From assembly GCA_964511075.1 (NCBI GenBank), contig CAZEDM010000002.1:62001-126000 (forward strand): a stretch of 64,000 nucleotides of DNA, in the 5' to 3' direction. Under the pieces are notes generated by a model. The model was not told the origin of the DNA and searched no databases. It saw nothing but the letters and a program-made list of their open reading frames with translations. How positions within the stretch are numbered: the first letter of the stretch is position 1; each line of letters opens with the position of its first letter. This document shows positions 17,917 to 27,092 of this stretch, piece by piece. A program made the position numbers and the translations under genes. The DNA is from CAZEDM01 sp964511075. GTDB taxonomy: Bacteria > Zixibacteria > MSB-5A5 > RBG-16-43-9.

Positions 17917-18516
17917 TTATCTGCTGGCAATTATTCTGGCTATTTCAAGTATTTTCCTGAGATAGCTCTCTACCCTGTAATAGTCCAGCCGCTTTTCGCC
18001 AGTGACCTGTTGAGACCAGAGGATTCCGGATTTTTGTATCTCAAATACCGAAAAAGGCTCAAGGTTTTTTACCCGCTCCTGGAATTTTGGCTCCTTGAGA
18101 AGTTGTTTGTCCTGGTCTGCTTCAGGTCTCAGGTAATATTTTTCATCGAAATCATTTACACCGCTTTGAAATTCTCTGTCAAGGCGAAGCTTCTTTTTAA
18201 AACGGTGCAGCCAATTCTCGTGAATTATCGAAAGAGCGTAACGGCTCGGCTGGATGACGAAAATTCGCAGGTATTCCATGTTATCCGCCGCTTCATAGAG
18301 ATTGGAAGCGATTCTGGGGAACTCGCTGATTTCTATGGCGAATTTCTGTTGCTGTAACTTGCCTTTGAAATCAGGATAAACGAAATAAGAGGTATCCGCG
18401 GCGCCAGGTCGGGTTTCCGGCCTGGGTTTCGGTCTTATTATCTCGCCTTTGAAGTTAGCTGAGAACTGGCTTAAGAGACTTTCAAATGGTTTTTGCCAGG
18501 GTTTTTCCCAACTCAC
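17917..18516 (-). CDS. Conserved-looking hypothetical protein
   Basis: A 199-residue cytoplasmic protein that I do not recognise. It is hydrophilic with balanced charge; it has no signal peptide or membrane segment. The middle part is predicted helical (SEFPRIASNLYEAADNMEYLR), followed by basic amphipathic stretches (NWLHRFKKKLRLDRE). I prefer the minus strand because this frame has normal codon use and an upstream AAGGAGA before the ATG at 18516, whereas the overlapping plus-strand frame (17875-18357) starts inside a hairpin repeat and has an odd composition. It stands alone between the DUF401 gene and the ECF sigma operon. Confidence 0.65.
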   Translation of the reverse strand: MSWEKPWQKPFESLLSQFSANFKGEIIRPKPRPETRPGAADTSYFVYPDFKGKLQQQKFAIEISEFPRIASNLYEAADNMEYLRIFVIQPSRYALSIIHENWLHRFKKKLRLDREFQSGVNDFDEKYYLRPEADQDKQLLKEPKFQERVKNLEPFSVFEIQKSGILWSQQVTGEKRLDYYRVESYLRKILEIARIIASR

Positions 18517-18687
18517 TGCTGTCTCCTTTTTTTGCCGGTATATTCAACATATATTGATGTTTGTGATTAATCAAGCGGAAACTCAAAAAAGAGGGTAGGG
18601 CACGACTTGTAGTGCCACTGCCTCTTAGGAACCACTCACCCGATTCTCATCGACCTGGGAGAAATTAGACAGTTGCTTTTTTCTTTC

Positions 18688-18739
18688 GTAGTGCGACTCC
18701 TTCAAGGTCGCAAGAGCAAGGCTGAAGCCTTGTCCTGCC
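18688..18739. repeat. GTAG hairpin pair before the ECF operon
   Basis: GTAGTGCGACTCCTTCAAGG then TCGC is a variant of the GCGACCC-TTCA-GGGTCGC hairpin. It is followed by GCAAGGCTGAAGCCTTG and TCCTGCC, the partner of the element at 7917. The remainder of the 18517-18821 gap holds a possible ECF promoter. Confidence 0.55.
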
Positions 18740-18765
18740 ACCTGAAATTAAATTAAACAAATTTG

Positions 18766-18796
18766 GGAACTTTAAAGTATATTTAATTGTATAACC
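18766..18796 (+). promoter_or_regulatory. Possible ECF-type promoter (autoregulation)
   Basis: GGAACTTT at 18766-18773 resembles the GGAAC -35 box used by ECF sigma factors and lies about 55 bases before the sigma gene. The -10 part is not decisive (TATAAC at about 18791), so this is a weak call. Confidence 0.3.
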
Positions 18797-18821
18797 TGTT
18801 AAAAGAGGAGAGATTCCTTAG

Positions 18822-19436
18822 ATGGACCAAAGCCGGCCTCAGGGTCAAGCTCGACTCTCGGATAAGGAGTTGATGGAAAGATTCTTAAGGGGCGAAATTG
18901 AAGGATTCAATCTCCTGGTTGAAAATTATAAGGTGAAGCTGTTCAATCTGCTTTACCGTCTGACAGGTGCTAGGGAGGAGGCTGAGGATATCTTGCAGGA
19001 GACATTTTTGAGAGTATACAGGGAGAGGGAAAGTTACAACTTCAACTATTCTTTCTCCACCTGGATTTACACCATCGCTCTGAATCTGTGCAGGAATTTA
19101 TACAGGAGGAAGAACAGGGTCAGATTCACCAGCCTGGATGCCCTGCTGAGCCAGCCAGGCTCCAGCTCGGATAATTTCGGCAACAGGAGCCGCCTGAGCT
19201 CTATTCTGGAAAAAGCCATAACCACACTTCCCAGGAAGTACAGGAAGGTTTTTCTTCTGAGGGACGTGGATCAGCTGAGCTATGAGGATATCGCCCTGAC
19301 TCTGGGTATCCCCCTAGGGACGGTGAAGTCCAGGGTCAATCGTGCCAGGAGGATTTTAAAGAAAAAATTGAGACCTATGATGGAGGAATGCTATGAGCTG
19401 TCGAAAGATTCGCCGCTATCTATCCCGATATTATAG
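18822..19436 (+). CDS. ECF-family RNA polymerase sigma factor
   Basis: A 204-residue sigma-70 family protein with the two-domain ECF build. Region 2 (about residues 25-90) contains YRLTGAREEAEDILQETFLRVY and the -10-binding FSTWIYTIALNLCRN; region 4 (about 130-190) contains LPRKYRKVFLLRDVDQLSYEDIA and the helix-turn-helix LGIPLGTVKSRVNRARRIL. The N-terminus is slightly extended. The last 44 bases overlap the anti-sigma gene, a common arrangement that couples their synthesis. It probably responds to an envelope signal, given the membrane anti-sigma factor and exported HtrA-like protein downstream. Confidence 0.93.
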   Translation: MDQSRPQGQARLSDKELMERFLRGEIEGFNLLVENYKVKLFNLLYRLTGAREEAEDILQETFLRVYRERESYNFNYSFSTWIYTIALNLCRNLYRRKNRVRFTSLDALLSQPGSSSDNFGNRSRLSSILEKAITTLPRKYRKVFLLRDVDQLSYEDIALTLGIPLGTVKSRVNRARRILKKKLRPMMEECYELSKDSPLSIPIL

Positions 19437-20064
19437 AGGTGAGCTTTCAAAAGAGCAGGAGGAGCTGATCACCCGGCACATCCAGGAATGCGAGGGATGT
19501 GCTAAAGAAGCTCGGGCTTATAAAGCCTTGAATCAGGCAATCCAGGATTTAGAGGTATATTCACCCTCTCCCGGTTTTGATTCAAAGTTGGAGAACAGAG
19601 TCAGGGAGCTCTCATATCCCCAGATAAAGCCAAAGGCAAAGCCGCTGGTTACTTCCTTCCCCTCCCTGAGATGGGCTTTAATTCCCGTGGCGGCTTTAGC
19701 TTTGTTTTTGTTCCTGAAGATTGGATTTTTTAAATCACAGCCTGATCTCACCTCAAAGGGAACTGATTTAGTCAAGACGGAGGCTAAACCTACTGAGGAT
19801 TCCTTTGTGCAGGCTAACACCCAAAATGCGATTCCGGCAACTGCCCTCGAGAAAAAGGAAAATTACAAAGCAGTATACATTATGGCTAATCTCAACCTGG
19901 CAGAGCTGAGGAGAGTGCCTGACAGCAAGGTCATACAGGGAGAACTGAATAATTATGTTATGGATGCGGCAAATTTCCGGCCGGTGGATAGCAGGCTGAC
20001 CAACGAAGCCTATGTCCTGCCAGCGGTATCGACTATGCAGGTTGAAGAGAAGAGAAGTTATTGA
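19393..20064 (+). CDS. Membrane anti-sigma factor with zinc-finger (ZAS) domain
   Basis: A 223-residue protein. The N-terminal zf-HC2 domain has His29-x3-Cys33-x2-Cys36 plus Cys3, the zinc-binding anti-sigma signature that holds the ECF factor inactive. A single transmembrane helix follows (about residues 95-115, LIPVAALALFLFLKIGFF), and the last 105 residues are predicted periplasmic and low in motifs. The gene begins inside the sigma gene and ends 22 bases before the HtrA-like gene. Signal-dependent release by oxidation of the zinc site or by proteolysis are both possible mechanisms. Confidence 0.9.
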   Translation: MSCRKIRRYLSRYYRGELSKEQEELITRHIQECEGCAKEARAYKALNQAIQDLEVYSPSPGFDSKLENRVRELSYPQIKPKAKPLVTSFPSLRWALIPVAALALFLFLKIGFFKSQPDLTSKGTDLVKTEAKPTEDSFVQANTQNAIPATALEKKENYKAVYIMANLNLAELRRVPDSKVIQGELNNYVMDAANFRPVDSRLTNEAYVLPAVSTMQVEEKRSY

Positions 20065-20086
20065 TTCTCTGAACAGGAGGTTTTAC

Positions 20087-21427
20087 ATGAAGATAAAAAT
20101 TTTGTCGAGTTTAGGTCTTTTAGTCCTTTTATCCTTGTTCCTCAGCCGGTTCGGGTCTGTCCCATTGGGGACGGCAAATACCGCCTCAGCCCAGGATGTT
20201 TTAGAATCCTTAGAGAAAAATATCACTGGACTGGTAGAGGAGGTTAAGCCCTCGCTGGTCACAATCGAGGCTGAGATCTACTCATACGAAAAGAAGAAGC
20301 CTGTCTCTCTTACTTCTTTTGTAGGCTCAGGAGTGGTCTATTCTTCTGATGGGTATATTTTGACTACTTCCAGTGTGGCAGGAGGGATGAAGGATTTTAA
20401 GGTTACACTTTCCAATAGGAAGGAATATAAGGCGAAATTAGTGGGGATGGATATTCAGACCAATTTAGCTATTTTAAAGGTGGATGCCAGGGGCTTGATT
20501 AAAGCCAGGTTCGGTAATTCGGATAGGACAAAAGAGGGTTCCTGGGTTACGGTGGTGGGGAATTCATACGGACTTCCCACAGCAGTCTCCTTTGGAATAG
20601 TCAACGGCATAAGGGAGGACGGAACTATTCAGATGAGCGTTAACGTTAGCCCCGGCAATAGTGGAGGACCAGTTTTAAATATCAAGGGGGAGGTTATAGG
20701 TTTGGTCTCAGCCAAGTTTTCCGAGACCTCCTATCTGGATGCTTTGAGATTTTATGAGGAAAAGGAGAAAAGGGTAATCTATATTCCCCCCACACAGATC
20801 GAGATCCCCTCTTCTGGAATCTCGCTGGCTATTCCCATAAATCAGGTGATGAAGAAAACAGACTGGATAATCAAGCACGGCTCAAGTATCGAGAAGGGCT
20901 ACTTGGGCGTTTACCTGGAGGACCTGGATCCTGATATAGAGGAGGAATACGGCATACAGGGAGGTGTTCTGATAAGCGGGGTGGTGGAGGATAGTCCGGC
21001 AGAAAAAGCCGGCTTAGAGGACGAGGATGTGGTGACTGAATTCAACCAGCAGAAAGTCAGGGATTCTGACCACTTCAGAAAACTAATAGTAGGTAGCCAG
21101 CCAGAGGATGTGGTCAGGTTGAGGATCATCCGGGACGGGCGTAAAAAGATTTTAACTGCAAAGCTGGGAGGAACTGGCTCAGTTTATTCTTCCAGGACCG
21201 TTGTACCCTCGGTTAAAATACCGGACGTCATAGAGGTACCTGAAGTAAAATTACAATTCGATGAAGCTTGGGAGAAGTATGATGAGGCCCAGGCTAAGAT
21301 GCTGCAGGAGGAGCTGAAGAAAATCCTTGGCAAGTCGCTGGATAATTTCAAGCTGGAGCTTAAGAGGCTGGAAAAGGAGCTGGAGAGACTGGATAAGAAG
21401 ATGAAAAAATACGAGGAGGAAAAGTAA
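20087..21427 (+). CDS. HtrA/DegP-like protein lacking catalytic His and Asp (pseudoprotease)
   Basis: A 446-residue exported protein from the ATG at 20087, which has AGGAGG 7 bases upstream and begins a proper signal peptide; the longer reading (from 20012) overlaps the anti-sigma gene. The trypsin-like domain is easily aligned with DegP, but the catalytic His position (TNNHVV in DegP) reads TTSSVA, giving Ser96, and the catalytic Asp position (SDIALI) reads TNLAIL, giving Asn126. The nucleophile Ser192 in SPGNSGGPV is kept. A PDZ domain (about 275-365, GYLGVYLEDLDPDIEEEYGI, then SPAEKAGL) and a C-terminal coiled coil (about 405-446) follow. Proteolysis is unlikely; a chaperone or sensor role within the ECF operon is inferred. 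Confidence 0.88.
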   Translation: MKIKILSSLGLLVLLSLFLSRFGSVPLGTANTASAQDVLESLEKNITGLVEEVKPSLVTIEAEIYSYEKKKPVSLTSFVGSGVVYSSDGYILTTSSVAGGMKDFKVTLSNRKEYKAKLVGMDIQTNLAILKVDARGLIKARFGNSDRTKEGSWVTVVGNSYGLPTAVSFGIVNGIREDGTIQMSVNVSPGNSGGPVLNIKGEVIGLVSAKFSETSYLDALRFYEEKEKRVIYIPPTQIEIPSSGISLAIPINQVMKKTDWIIKHGSSIEKGYLGVYLEDLDPDIEEEYGIQGGVLISGVVEDSPAEKAGLEDEDVVTEFNQQKVRDSDHFRKLIVGSQPEDVVRLRIIRDGRKKILTAKLGGTGSVYSSRTVVPSVKIPDVIEVPEVKLQFDEAWEKYDEAQAKMLQEELKKILGKSLDNFKLELKRLEKELERLDKKMKKYEEEK

Positions 21428-21476
21428 GCCATCTTTAACTTCCACAGTATTATTCTGCTCACCTAAGTTATTCAGA

Positions 21477-21840
21477 AGGGGCAGACCTGCGTGTCTGTCC
21501 CTAATCTTTTTGATTTTCTTCCGGCTCCGTTTCTCGGAAGAAAGAAGAGGGGGGAAAATTTTGTAGGGACAGAACAATATTCTGTCCTTTATATTTTATG
21601 TTTTCAATAGTGTCAGGAGTTACCTCCTGACTCCTGAAGGGTTTCCAGAACCTCACCCCAACCCTTTCCTTAGAAAGGAGAGGGGAAAAAAATTTCCCCT
21701 CCTTTTTAAGGAGGGGATAAAGGGGAGGTTCTCAATAGTATCCGGAGTTACCTCTTTTACAAAAGGAAAGAGTAGGGGCAACCCTTGTGGTCGCCCGCTT
21801 TCCTAAAAATGCAACGCCCGACATAAAAGTCGGGCGCTAC
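21477..21840. repeat. Cluster of hairpin repeats between htrA-like and dockerin genes
   Basis: The 21428-21872 gap has no gene. It holds several hairpins: GGGGCAGACCTGCGTGTCTGTCCC (about 21478), GGACAGAA-CAATA-TTCTGTCC (about 21567-21587), GTCAGGAG-TTAC-CTCCTGAC (about 21611), GAGGGGAAAA/TTTCCCCTC (about 21679), GGCAACCCTTGTGGTCGCC (about 21776) and CGCCCGAC-ATAAAA-GTCGGGCG (21815-21836). The last may terminate transcripts from either side. Confidence 0.65.
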
Positions 21841-21872
21841 GATATAGATTCAATTCTGATTAAAAAGACAAA

Positions 21873-24800
21873 TTACCATGGCGGGGTTAGCTGGCACCAT
21901 ATCAACTTTGGTGCTGGTCCTCCCTTGAACAGATAGTTTATCAAATACACGATGTCTGATACAGTAATATTTGCATCCGCATTAGCATCGCTGTATGCCT
22001 TGAACGGAGGCGCTCCTCCTTTAAATAGAAAATTAACCAGATATACCACATCAGTTACCGAAACATTACCGTCTTTATTGGAATCACCCGGCTTTATCTT
22101 CGTTATCAAGGAATCCACTCCCCTGAAGCCTGCCTCTCCCTGATCCGATACCAGCAGAGCATACTTCATAAATATTACCGTGTTGGGGGTGGGATCAAGC
22201 TTCTCCACAAAACACATCATTATGTTCATATCCTGAGAGGAGTCTGACTCAACTGAATAACCCGGGGTGGAAAAATACTTATACAGCGAATCCCCATCAT
22301 ATCCATTAAAGGGATATAGCTGGGTTTCATTGGTTCCTACGCGTGCGCTAAACGGTGCGGTCTCTTCCACCACCGTCCCGGCTGAATCGTTGCTCTCCCA
22401 TACCAAGGCATCTATGAACTTGAAGCCGCCATAGTAGTTTTCAAAACCGGCTGAGTCCGAATACTGCCAGATCAGGTTCCGGGTGTCATCATAGTCGCCT
22501 AAGTTACGGCCTGATGCATCTGCGGTTACATCCCAGTCTGCGGCTATGCCAAAATAGCCGCCTTTGGGATTGGTATCCGGATTGAGTGTTGGATCAAGAT
22601 CATCCCACCAGATAAACGGCGGATTCCATACCCACCAGTTATACACCAGAATATATTGCGGGTACAGCTGGATAACCTTGGAATACTTGGTCCAGTAGCC
22701 CCACCACTTGTGGTAGGTATAATGGTCTGCCCGGCGCGGCGGAAATACCAGGGTTAACTTGTCCTTGAATACTGCTACGTCCAGCTTGTCATAGATCGTC
22801 GACTGAATATGATCCTCCGCTATGAAATCATGATGCTCGTGTAACCAGGTGAATCCTACAGGCCCTGATCCATTGATGTCTTCTGTCACAAATGCCGGCG
22901 TAGACTCAAACAGATAATTTTGCCCATTGTAGAACATCCCTATACTATCACCCTCATCGCTGCCCAGGTTACCTACGTTGGCTACCTGAGTGATAGGGCT
23001 GTAGGGACAGGTGTCGAACTCTGCATAGTAGTAATTGGTGGTCACCACCATATGATACCTTATCCAGCGAACATCCGAATAAATCTCCGGACCACCTACT
23101 TCTCCATCATTCGACTCAACCATCAAACTGTCGATTATCAGGGTGTCTGTTAAGCCTGCTCCGTTAAAGGTGAGACTGACTGTATGGGTCGGGCCCGCTT
23201 CTGCTATGTTGAAATTACCATTGGTTATATTCACGTAACTCGGCGCAGGATCGGTCACCTTCACATACAAGGTTGCAGTGCCAATGTTGTCAAACTCCAT
23301 AGCACCCTGTGTGCTTCCACCATTCATTGAATAAACAGGTCCATATAAACGCTCCCATCCCGGAGGACTCCATGGTGAAGGTGGGGCAGCTGGTGGATAA
23401 ATGAATTCGGGTGGAGGAAGTATTGGTTCTGGTGGAACAAATTGACGGGTATGCTTCAAATGGCGAACTGGATTCCTAGTAACTTGTCCGCCTTGTTGAA
23501 AACCAACACCTGGAGCTTTATCAAGAATATATTTGATATGTAGATAGTCATCCACTTTTTCTGCTAATGAAGCCCAGTTCTCACTCATACAATTCCCGGG
23601 ATCACATCCGTTAGTATTAGTGTTGGTTAGATTTTCCTCACGAGGTCCCCAGGTCAACCCACCGTTGGAAGATATTTTCTTATACAGGTCTCCATTAGCA
23701 AAACCATTTTTACATTTGTCTCCGTCTTTGAACTTGGTGTAAACCACATAAAGATAGTTGAAAGCTGGGTCCGAAACTCTACATTCTACCCCCATGGTCA
23801 TGTTAGCAATAATAAGGTCTGCATCGCCTGGTTTTAGAGAAGAATGGGCTGTAGCAAAATCAACTTTGCGAATCCCTGTAGATGCACTCCAGTGCCATAA
23901 GGTCACATCGTTCATATAGGGAAGTTTGTAGGTGGTCCAGATAATATGCAACTCGTCGTTGTAATCGTAAACTGCTGCCAGATCACCATAACCCCTGGTA
24001 TCTGTACCCTGATAACTAGTCAACTTTACAGGAGTCATGCTGCCGGCTGTCATCCAGTCATCTCCGTTGTTGGTAGACACAACATAATACAGGTCATTCT
24101 GGGATTGCGAAGATGCGTAGTTCTGCCAGTAGACTATGGCTACCTTCTCTGAAACAGGAGAGGTAGCTACAACTGTGCTACCCAGCCTGACGTTAGCTAT
24201 CTTATAAGGAACCTTATTGGGTGCCAGCTTGGTATTGGCTTTTAATAATACCGGTGAAGCCCAGCCTGGCGACTGACAGACCACTGTATCTACTCTGGTC
24301 GGGTCCTCAAAACAACGCACATACCCTAAGTCCTTGTCCACGCTGCCTGAGGTTGTTCCCCGTGCATGGATGATATGCATGAAAAGAGTGTCTCCACGAG
24401 CTACCTTGGAACAACTCAGGGTAGGCCACTTCCCTTTGTCGTTTTGGTTCGCTACAGAATCAGGGATATCATAGGCATTAAACTCGCCTAAACCCGGAGT
24501 GGTCTTCTCTATGGATATGGTAGTACCCCAGAAAGTATTAGGGGTGGTGGGCAGGGTGCGGTGATAGCATAATACCTCCCGGTGGTCCGGTAATAAATCT
24601 AACCCGCCATAGCCTCCCCTGCCTGTTGCTGGGGTTACATGGTACCCTCCGGCTGCTGACCAGACCGACCCGTCCCAAACGTTATAATCTATATAACGGT
24701 TGCTGGTCCATACATCCTCTCCTACTGAGTTCGTCCAGCATAAATGCGTGAGATCATAATCAGGGTCATATGTTATCTGACGGGACATACTACAATATTG

Positions 24801-25031
24801 CTGGACATCCCAGTAAGTAAAACCTGCGGTGTCGTCTGTTACCGGAAATAATATCTTCGGCTCCGGTGTGGTCACATACTGCCCTACTACGCTCTCGTCC
24901 GCATAGTTCGACCGCTCTATTCGCTCCAAACGATCCACCATCTTCTGGTCGGCTGGCTTCTTTGCACCATACAGGCTTAAGCTCAATATCAATAACAAGC
25001 CTAAGCTTAAGACTAAAACTCTTTTCGCCAT
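21873..25031 (-). CDS. Large secreted protein with C-terminal type I dockerin repeats
   Basis: A 1052-residue protein with a signal peptide (LVLSLGLLLILSLSLYGA). Most of the length is beta-rich and resembles the sialidase/BNR-like propeller style (VSTNNGDDWMTAGS, KISSNGGLTWGPRE; about residues 290-500), followed by a Pro-rich linker (about 575-600) and beta-sandwich-like regions. The last 70 residues are two Ca-binding dockerin half-repeats: GDSNKDGNVSVTDVVYLVN and SDANADANITVSDIVYLIN, each followed by FLFKGG or YLFKGG. In candidate phyla such dockerins occur without cellulosomes and probably anchor or assemble surface proteins. Substrate and partner are unknown. It is transcribed away from its neighbours. 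Confidence 0.75.
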   Translation of the reverse strand: MAKRVLVLSLGLLLILSLSLYGAKKPADQKMVDRLERIERSNYADESVVGQYVTTPEPKILFPVTDDTAGFTYWDVQQYCSMSRQITYDPDYDLTHLCWTNSVGEDVWTSNRYIDYNVWDGSVWSAAGGYHVTPATGRGGYGGLDLLPDHREVLCYHRTLPTTPNTFWGTTISIEKTTPGLGEFNAYDIPDSVANQNDKGKWPTLSCSKVARGDTLFMHIIHARGTTSGSVDKDLGYVRCFEDPTRVDTVVCQSPGWASPVLLKANTKLAPNKVPYKIANVRLGSTVVATSPVSEKVAIVYWQNYASSQSQNDLYYVVSTNNGDDWMTAGSMTPVKLTSYQGTDTRGYGDLAAVYDYNDELHIIWTTYKLPYMNDVTLWHWSASTGIRKVDFATAHSSLKPGDADLIIANMTMGVECRVSDPAFNYLYVVYTKFKDGDKCKNGFANGDLYKKISSNGGLTWGPREENLTNTNTNGCDPGNCMSENWASLAEKVDDYLHIKYILDKAPGVGFQQGGQVTRNPVRHLKHTRQFVPPEPILPPPEFIYPPAAPPSPWSPPGWERLYGPVYSMNGGSTQGAMEFDNIGTATLYVKVTDPAPSYVNITNGNFNIAEAGPTHTVSLTFNGAGLTDTLIIDSLMVESNDGEVGGPEIYSDVRWIRYHMVVTTNYYYAEFDTCPYSPITQVANVGNLGSDEGDSIGMFYNGQNYLFESTPAFVTEDINGSGPVGFTWLHEHHDFIAEDHIQSTIYDKLDVAVFKDKLTLVFPPRRADHYTYHKWWGYWTKYSKVIQLYPQYILVYNWWVWNPPFIWWDDLDPTLNPDTNPKGGYFGIAADWDVTADASGRNLGDYDDTRNLIWQYSDSAGFENYYGGFKFIDALVWESNDSAGTVVEETAPFSARVGTNETQLYPFNGYDGDSLYKYFSTPGYSVESDSSQDMNIMMCFVEKLDPTPNTVIFMKYALLVSDQGEAGFRGVDSLITKIKPGDSNKDGNVSVTDVVYLVNFLFKGGAPPFKAYSDANADANITVSDIVYLINYLFKGGPAPKLIWCQLTPPW

Positions 25032-25157
25032 CTCGAACTCCTTTCTTGGTTTAAGATTATCTCAAAAATTTTTGCATGGATTTCTTCCCTCTTTCACAAA
25101 AAACCACATCGTATCCTAAACCCTGCCTCCTTTCTCTTCTAAAAGTTCAAATAAACA

Positions 25158-25220
25158 AATAGGGTTAGCCAGAGGTAAGTTTTGGGTGTAAAGGTGGGTA
25201 ATTTTCCAGCTAACCCTATT
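25158..25220. promoter_or_regulatory. 12-bp perfect inverted repeat upstream of the dockerin gene
   Basis: AATAGGGTTAGC (25158-25169) and GCTAACCCTATT (25209-25220) flank a 39-base core, about 130 bases upstream of the minus-strand start codon at 25031. It could be an RNA leader hairpin or an operator. The remainder of the 25032-25665 gap is A+T-rich without a credible gene; a 65-codon forward frame at 25310 lacks a ribosome site. Confidence 0.4.
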
Positions 25221-25665
25221 AAGGAGGTGAAAGATTTTACCTTCACAAATTTAAAGAGATATTAGTTTTATCTCCTTATAAAACTACATCTCCACTTCCT
25301 TTTCCTTTCGTGAAAAAACCAGTAGGTGAACAAGACTATTATTCTTTTACTTTTTTAAATTATCAGGGAAGAAAAACTCAAGCCCGCATCTATACCCCGC
25401 AGAAAGATTTGGTATTCCTCCTCTACAAACTCCAAATTCTTAGAGTTTATTTTCCCTCTTCCAAATCAAATAACATTTTGGGATGCTATTTGTCAAGAGA
25501 AAAATAAATGTCAATAAATAAATTTTCTAACTTATATAGGGTCAATTACTTATAAAGAATGTATATATAAAGATCTTTTAGAAAATAGAGAAAAGCAATC
25601 TGTTTTATAGAAGGGTAAGGGATAGTTTATTTAGAGATGATGAAATCTACTGATCGTTGCTTTTC

Positions 25666-27069
25666 TTACAGGGTTTTCAGGTAAGCGTCAATTGCCCTGG
25701 CGGTTTTTTTGCCTGCTCCTGCGGCTAAGATCACGGTGGCACCTCCGGTAACGATATCACCTCCGGCAAAGACTCCCTTACGGGAGGTCTGGCCAGTTTC
25801 CGGGTCTGCAATGATATTCCCCCATTTGTTGACCTCTAACCCGGGTGTGGTTTTGGGAACCAAAGGATTGGAGCTGTTTCCAATAGCCACTACCACGGTA
25901 TCCACGTCCATTATGAAATTGGAACCCTCTATGGGCACGGGCCTTCTTCTTCCGGAGGCATCCGGCTCGCCCAGTTTCATCTTGATGCACTCCATTCCTT
26001 TGACCCAGCCGTCATCGGTTTCCAGGTATCTAATAGGAGCAGTTAGAAAATGGAATTTGACCCCTTCCTCCTCTGCATGATGAATCTCATCCTTTCTGGC
26101 TGGCATCTCAGTTCTGGACCTGCGGTAGACGATATAGGCGTTATCCGCTCCCAGCCTCAAAGCTGTTCTTACCGCATCCATAGCTGTATTTCCGCCTCCC
26201 AGGACTGCCACGTTCTTTCCGGAAAATATGGGGGTGTCGTGCTGGGGGAAATCGTAAGCCTTCATTAAATTGGAACGGGTGAGGTACTCATTGGCTGAGT
26301 AAATTCCGTTTAGGTTCTCTCCCGGGATTCTCATAAAATTGGGAAGACCGGCACCGGTTCCTATGAAGACAGCATGATATCCGGAATCGAAGAGTTCATC
26401 GATGGTCTGGAGCATTCCCACTACACTGCTGGTCTTGATCTCCACACCTAATTTTGCCAGATAATCGACTTCAGACTGGACAATTGCTTTGGGCAATCTG
26501 AACTCCGGTATGCCGTAAACCAATACTCCTCCGGCTTTATGCAGTGCCTCGAAAACGGTAACCTGATGTCCCAGCTTGATCAGGTCGCCTGCCACCGTTA
26601 AGCCGGCAGGGCCTGAGCCTACGATAGCGACTTTCTTGCCGGTGGATTTTTCAATCTTGGGTATCTCTACTTCTCCTGCTTCCCTTTCGTGATCTGCAGC
26701 AAACCTCTCCAAGTTTCCTATGGCTACCGGCTCGAATTTCTTAGCCAGGACGCATACTTTCTCACACTGGTCCTCCTGAGGGCAAACCCTTCCGCAGACC
26801 GCAGGCAGGCTGTTTGACTCTTTAAGCTTCTTGGCAGCACCTACAAAATCTCCCTGAGAGATCAGTTTGATGAATCCCGGTATGTCTATTTCCACGGGAC
26901 AGCCGGTGATGCACAAAGGCTTTTTGCAGAAAAGACATCTCTGGGCTTCTGTAACGGCTATCTCCTCGGTATATCCAAAAGGGACTTCCTTGAAATTCTT
27001 AACGCGGTCTTCTGGTTTTTGTTCCGGCATCTTCTGCCGGGGGACCTGGGTTTTCCTGGGTGTGCTCAA
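25666..27069 (-). CDS. NfnB-like / glutamate synthase small-chain-type flavoprotein
   Basis: A 467-residue FAD and NAD(P)-binding iron-sulfur protein. The N-terminal domain has the Cys sets CLFCKKPLCITGCP and CGRVCPQEDQCEKVC for two [4Fe-4S] clusters; GSGPAGLTVAGDL (about residue 150) binds FAD and GGGNTAMDAVRTA (about 290) binds NAD(P). The same fold occurs as GltD/GltA and as NfnB/SudA. Its direct neighbour upstream is an NfnA/SudB-type protein and no glutamate synthase large subunit is nearby, so I favour an NfnAB electron-bifurcating transhydrogenase (NADH plus reduced ferredoxin to NADPH). A sulfide dehydrogenase reading is the alternative. Confidence 0.85.
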   Translation of the reverse strand: MSTPRKTQVPRQKMPEQKPEDRVKNFKEVPFGYTEEIAVTEAQRCLFCKKPLCITGCPVEIDIPGFIKLISQGDFVGAAKKLKESNSLPAVCGRVCPQEDQCEKVCVLAKKFEPVAIGNLERFAADHEREAGEVEIPKIEKSTGKKVAIVGSGPAGLTVAGDLIKLGHQVTVFEALHKAGGVLVYGIPEFRLPKAIVQSEVDYLAKLGVEIKTSSVVGMLQTIDELFDSGYHAVFIGTGAGLPNFMRIPGENLNGIYSANEYLTRSNLMKAYDFPQHDTPIFSGKNVAVLGGGNTAMDAVRTALRLGADNAYIVYRRSRTEMPARKDEIHHAEEEGVKFHFLTAPIRYLETDDGWVKGMECIKMKLGEPDASGRRRPVPIEGSNFIMDVDTVVVAIGNSSNPLVPKTTPGLEVNKWGNIIADPETGQTSRKGVFAGGDIVTGGATVILAAGAGKKTARAIDAYLKTL

Positions 27070-27092
27070 TTTTCTACTCCTCTATTCTTTAA

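Noticed and set aside
17875..18357. Plus-strand frame of 160 codons
   Set aside because: It starts within a GTAG hairpin and overlaps a minus-strand frame with a good ribosome site, normal codon use and a hydrophilic product. The plus-strand version has a scrambled composition.
25310..25507. Plus-strand frame of 65 codons in the dockerin-NfnB gap
   Set aside because: No ribosome site and no motif; the region is A+T-rich and mostly non-coding.
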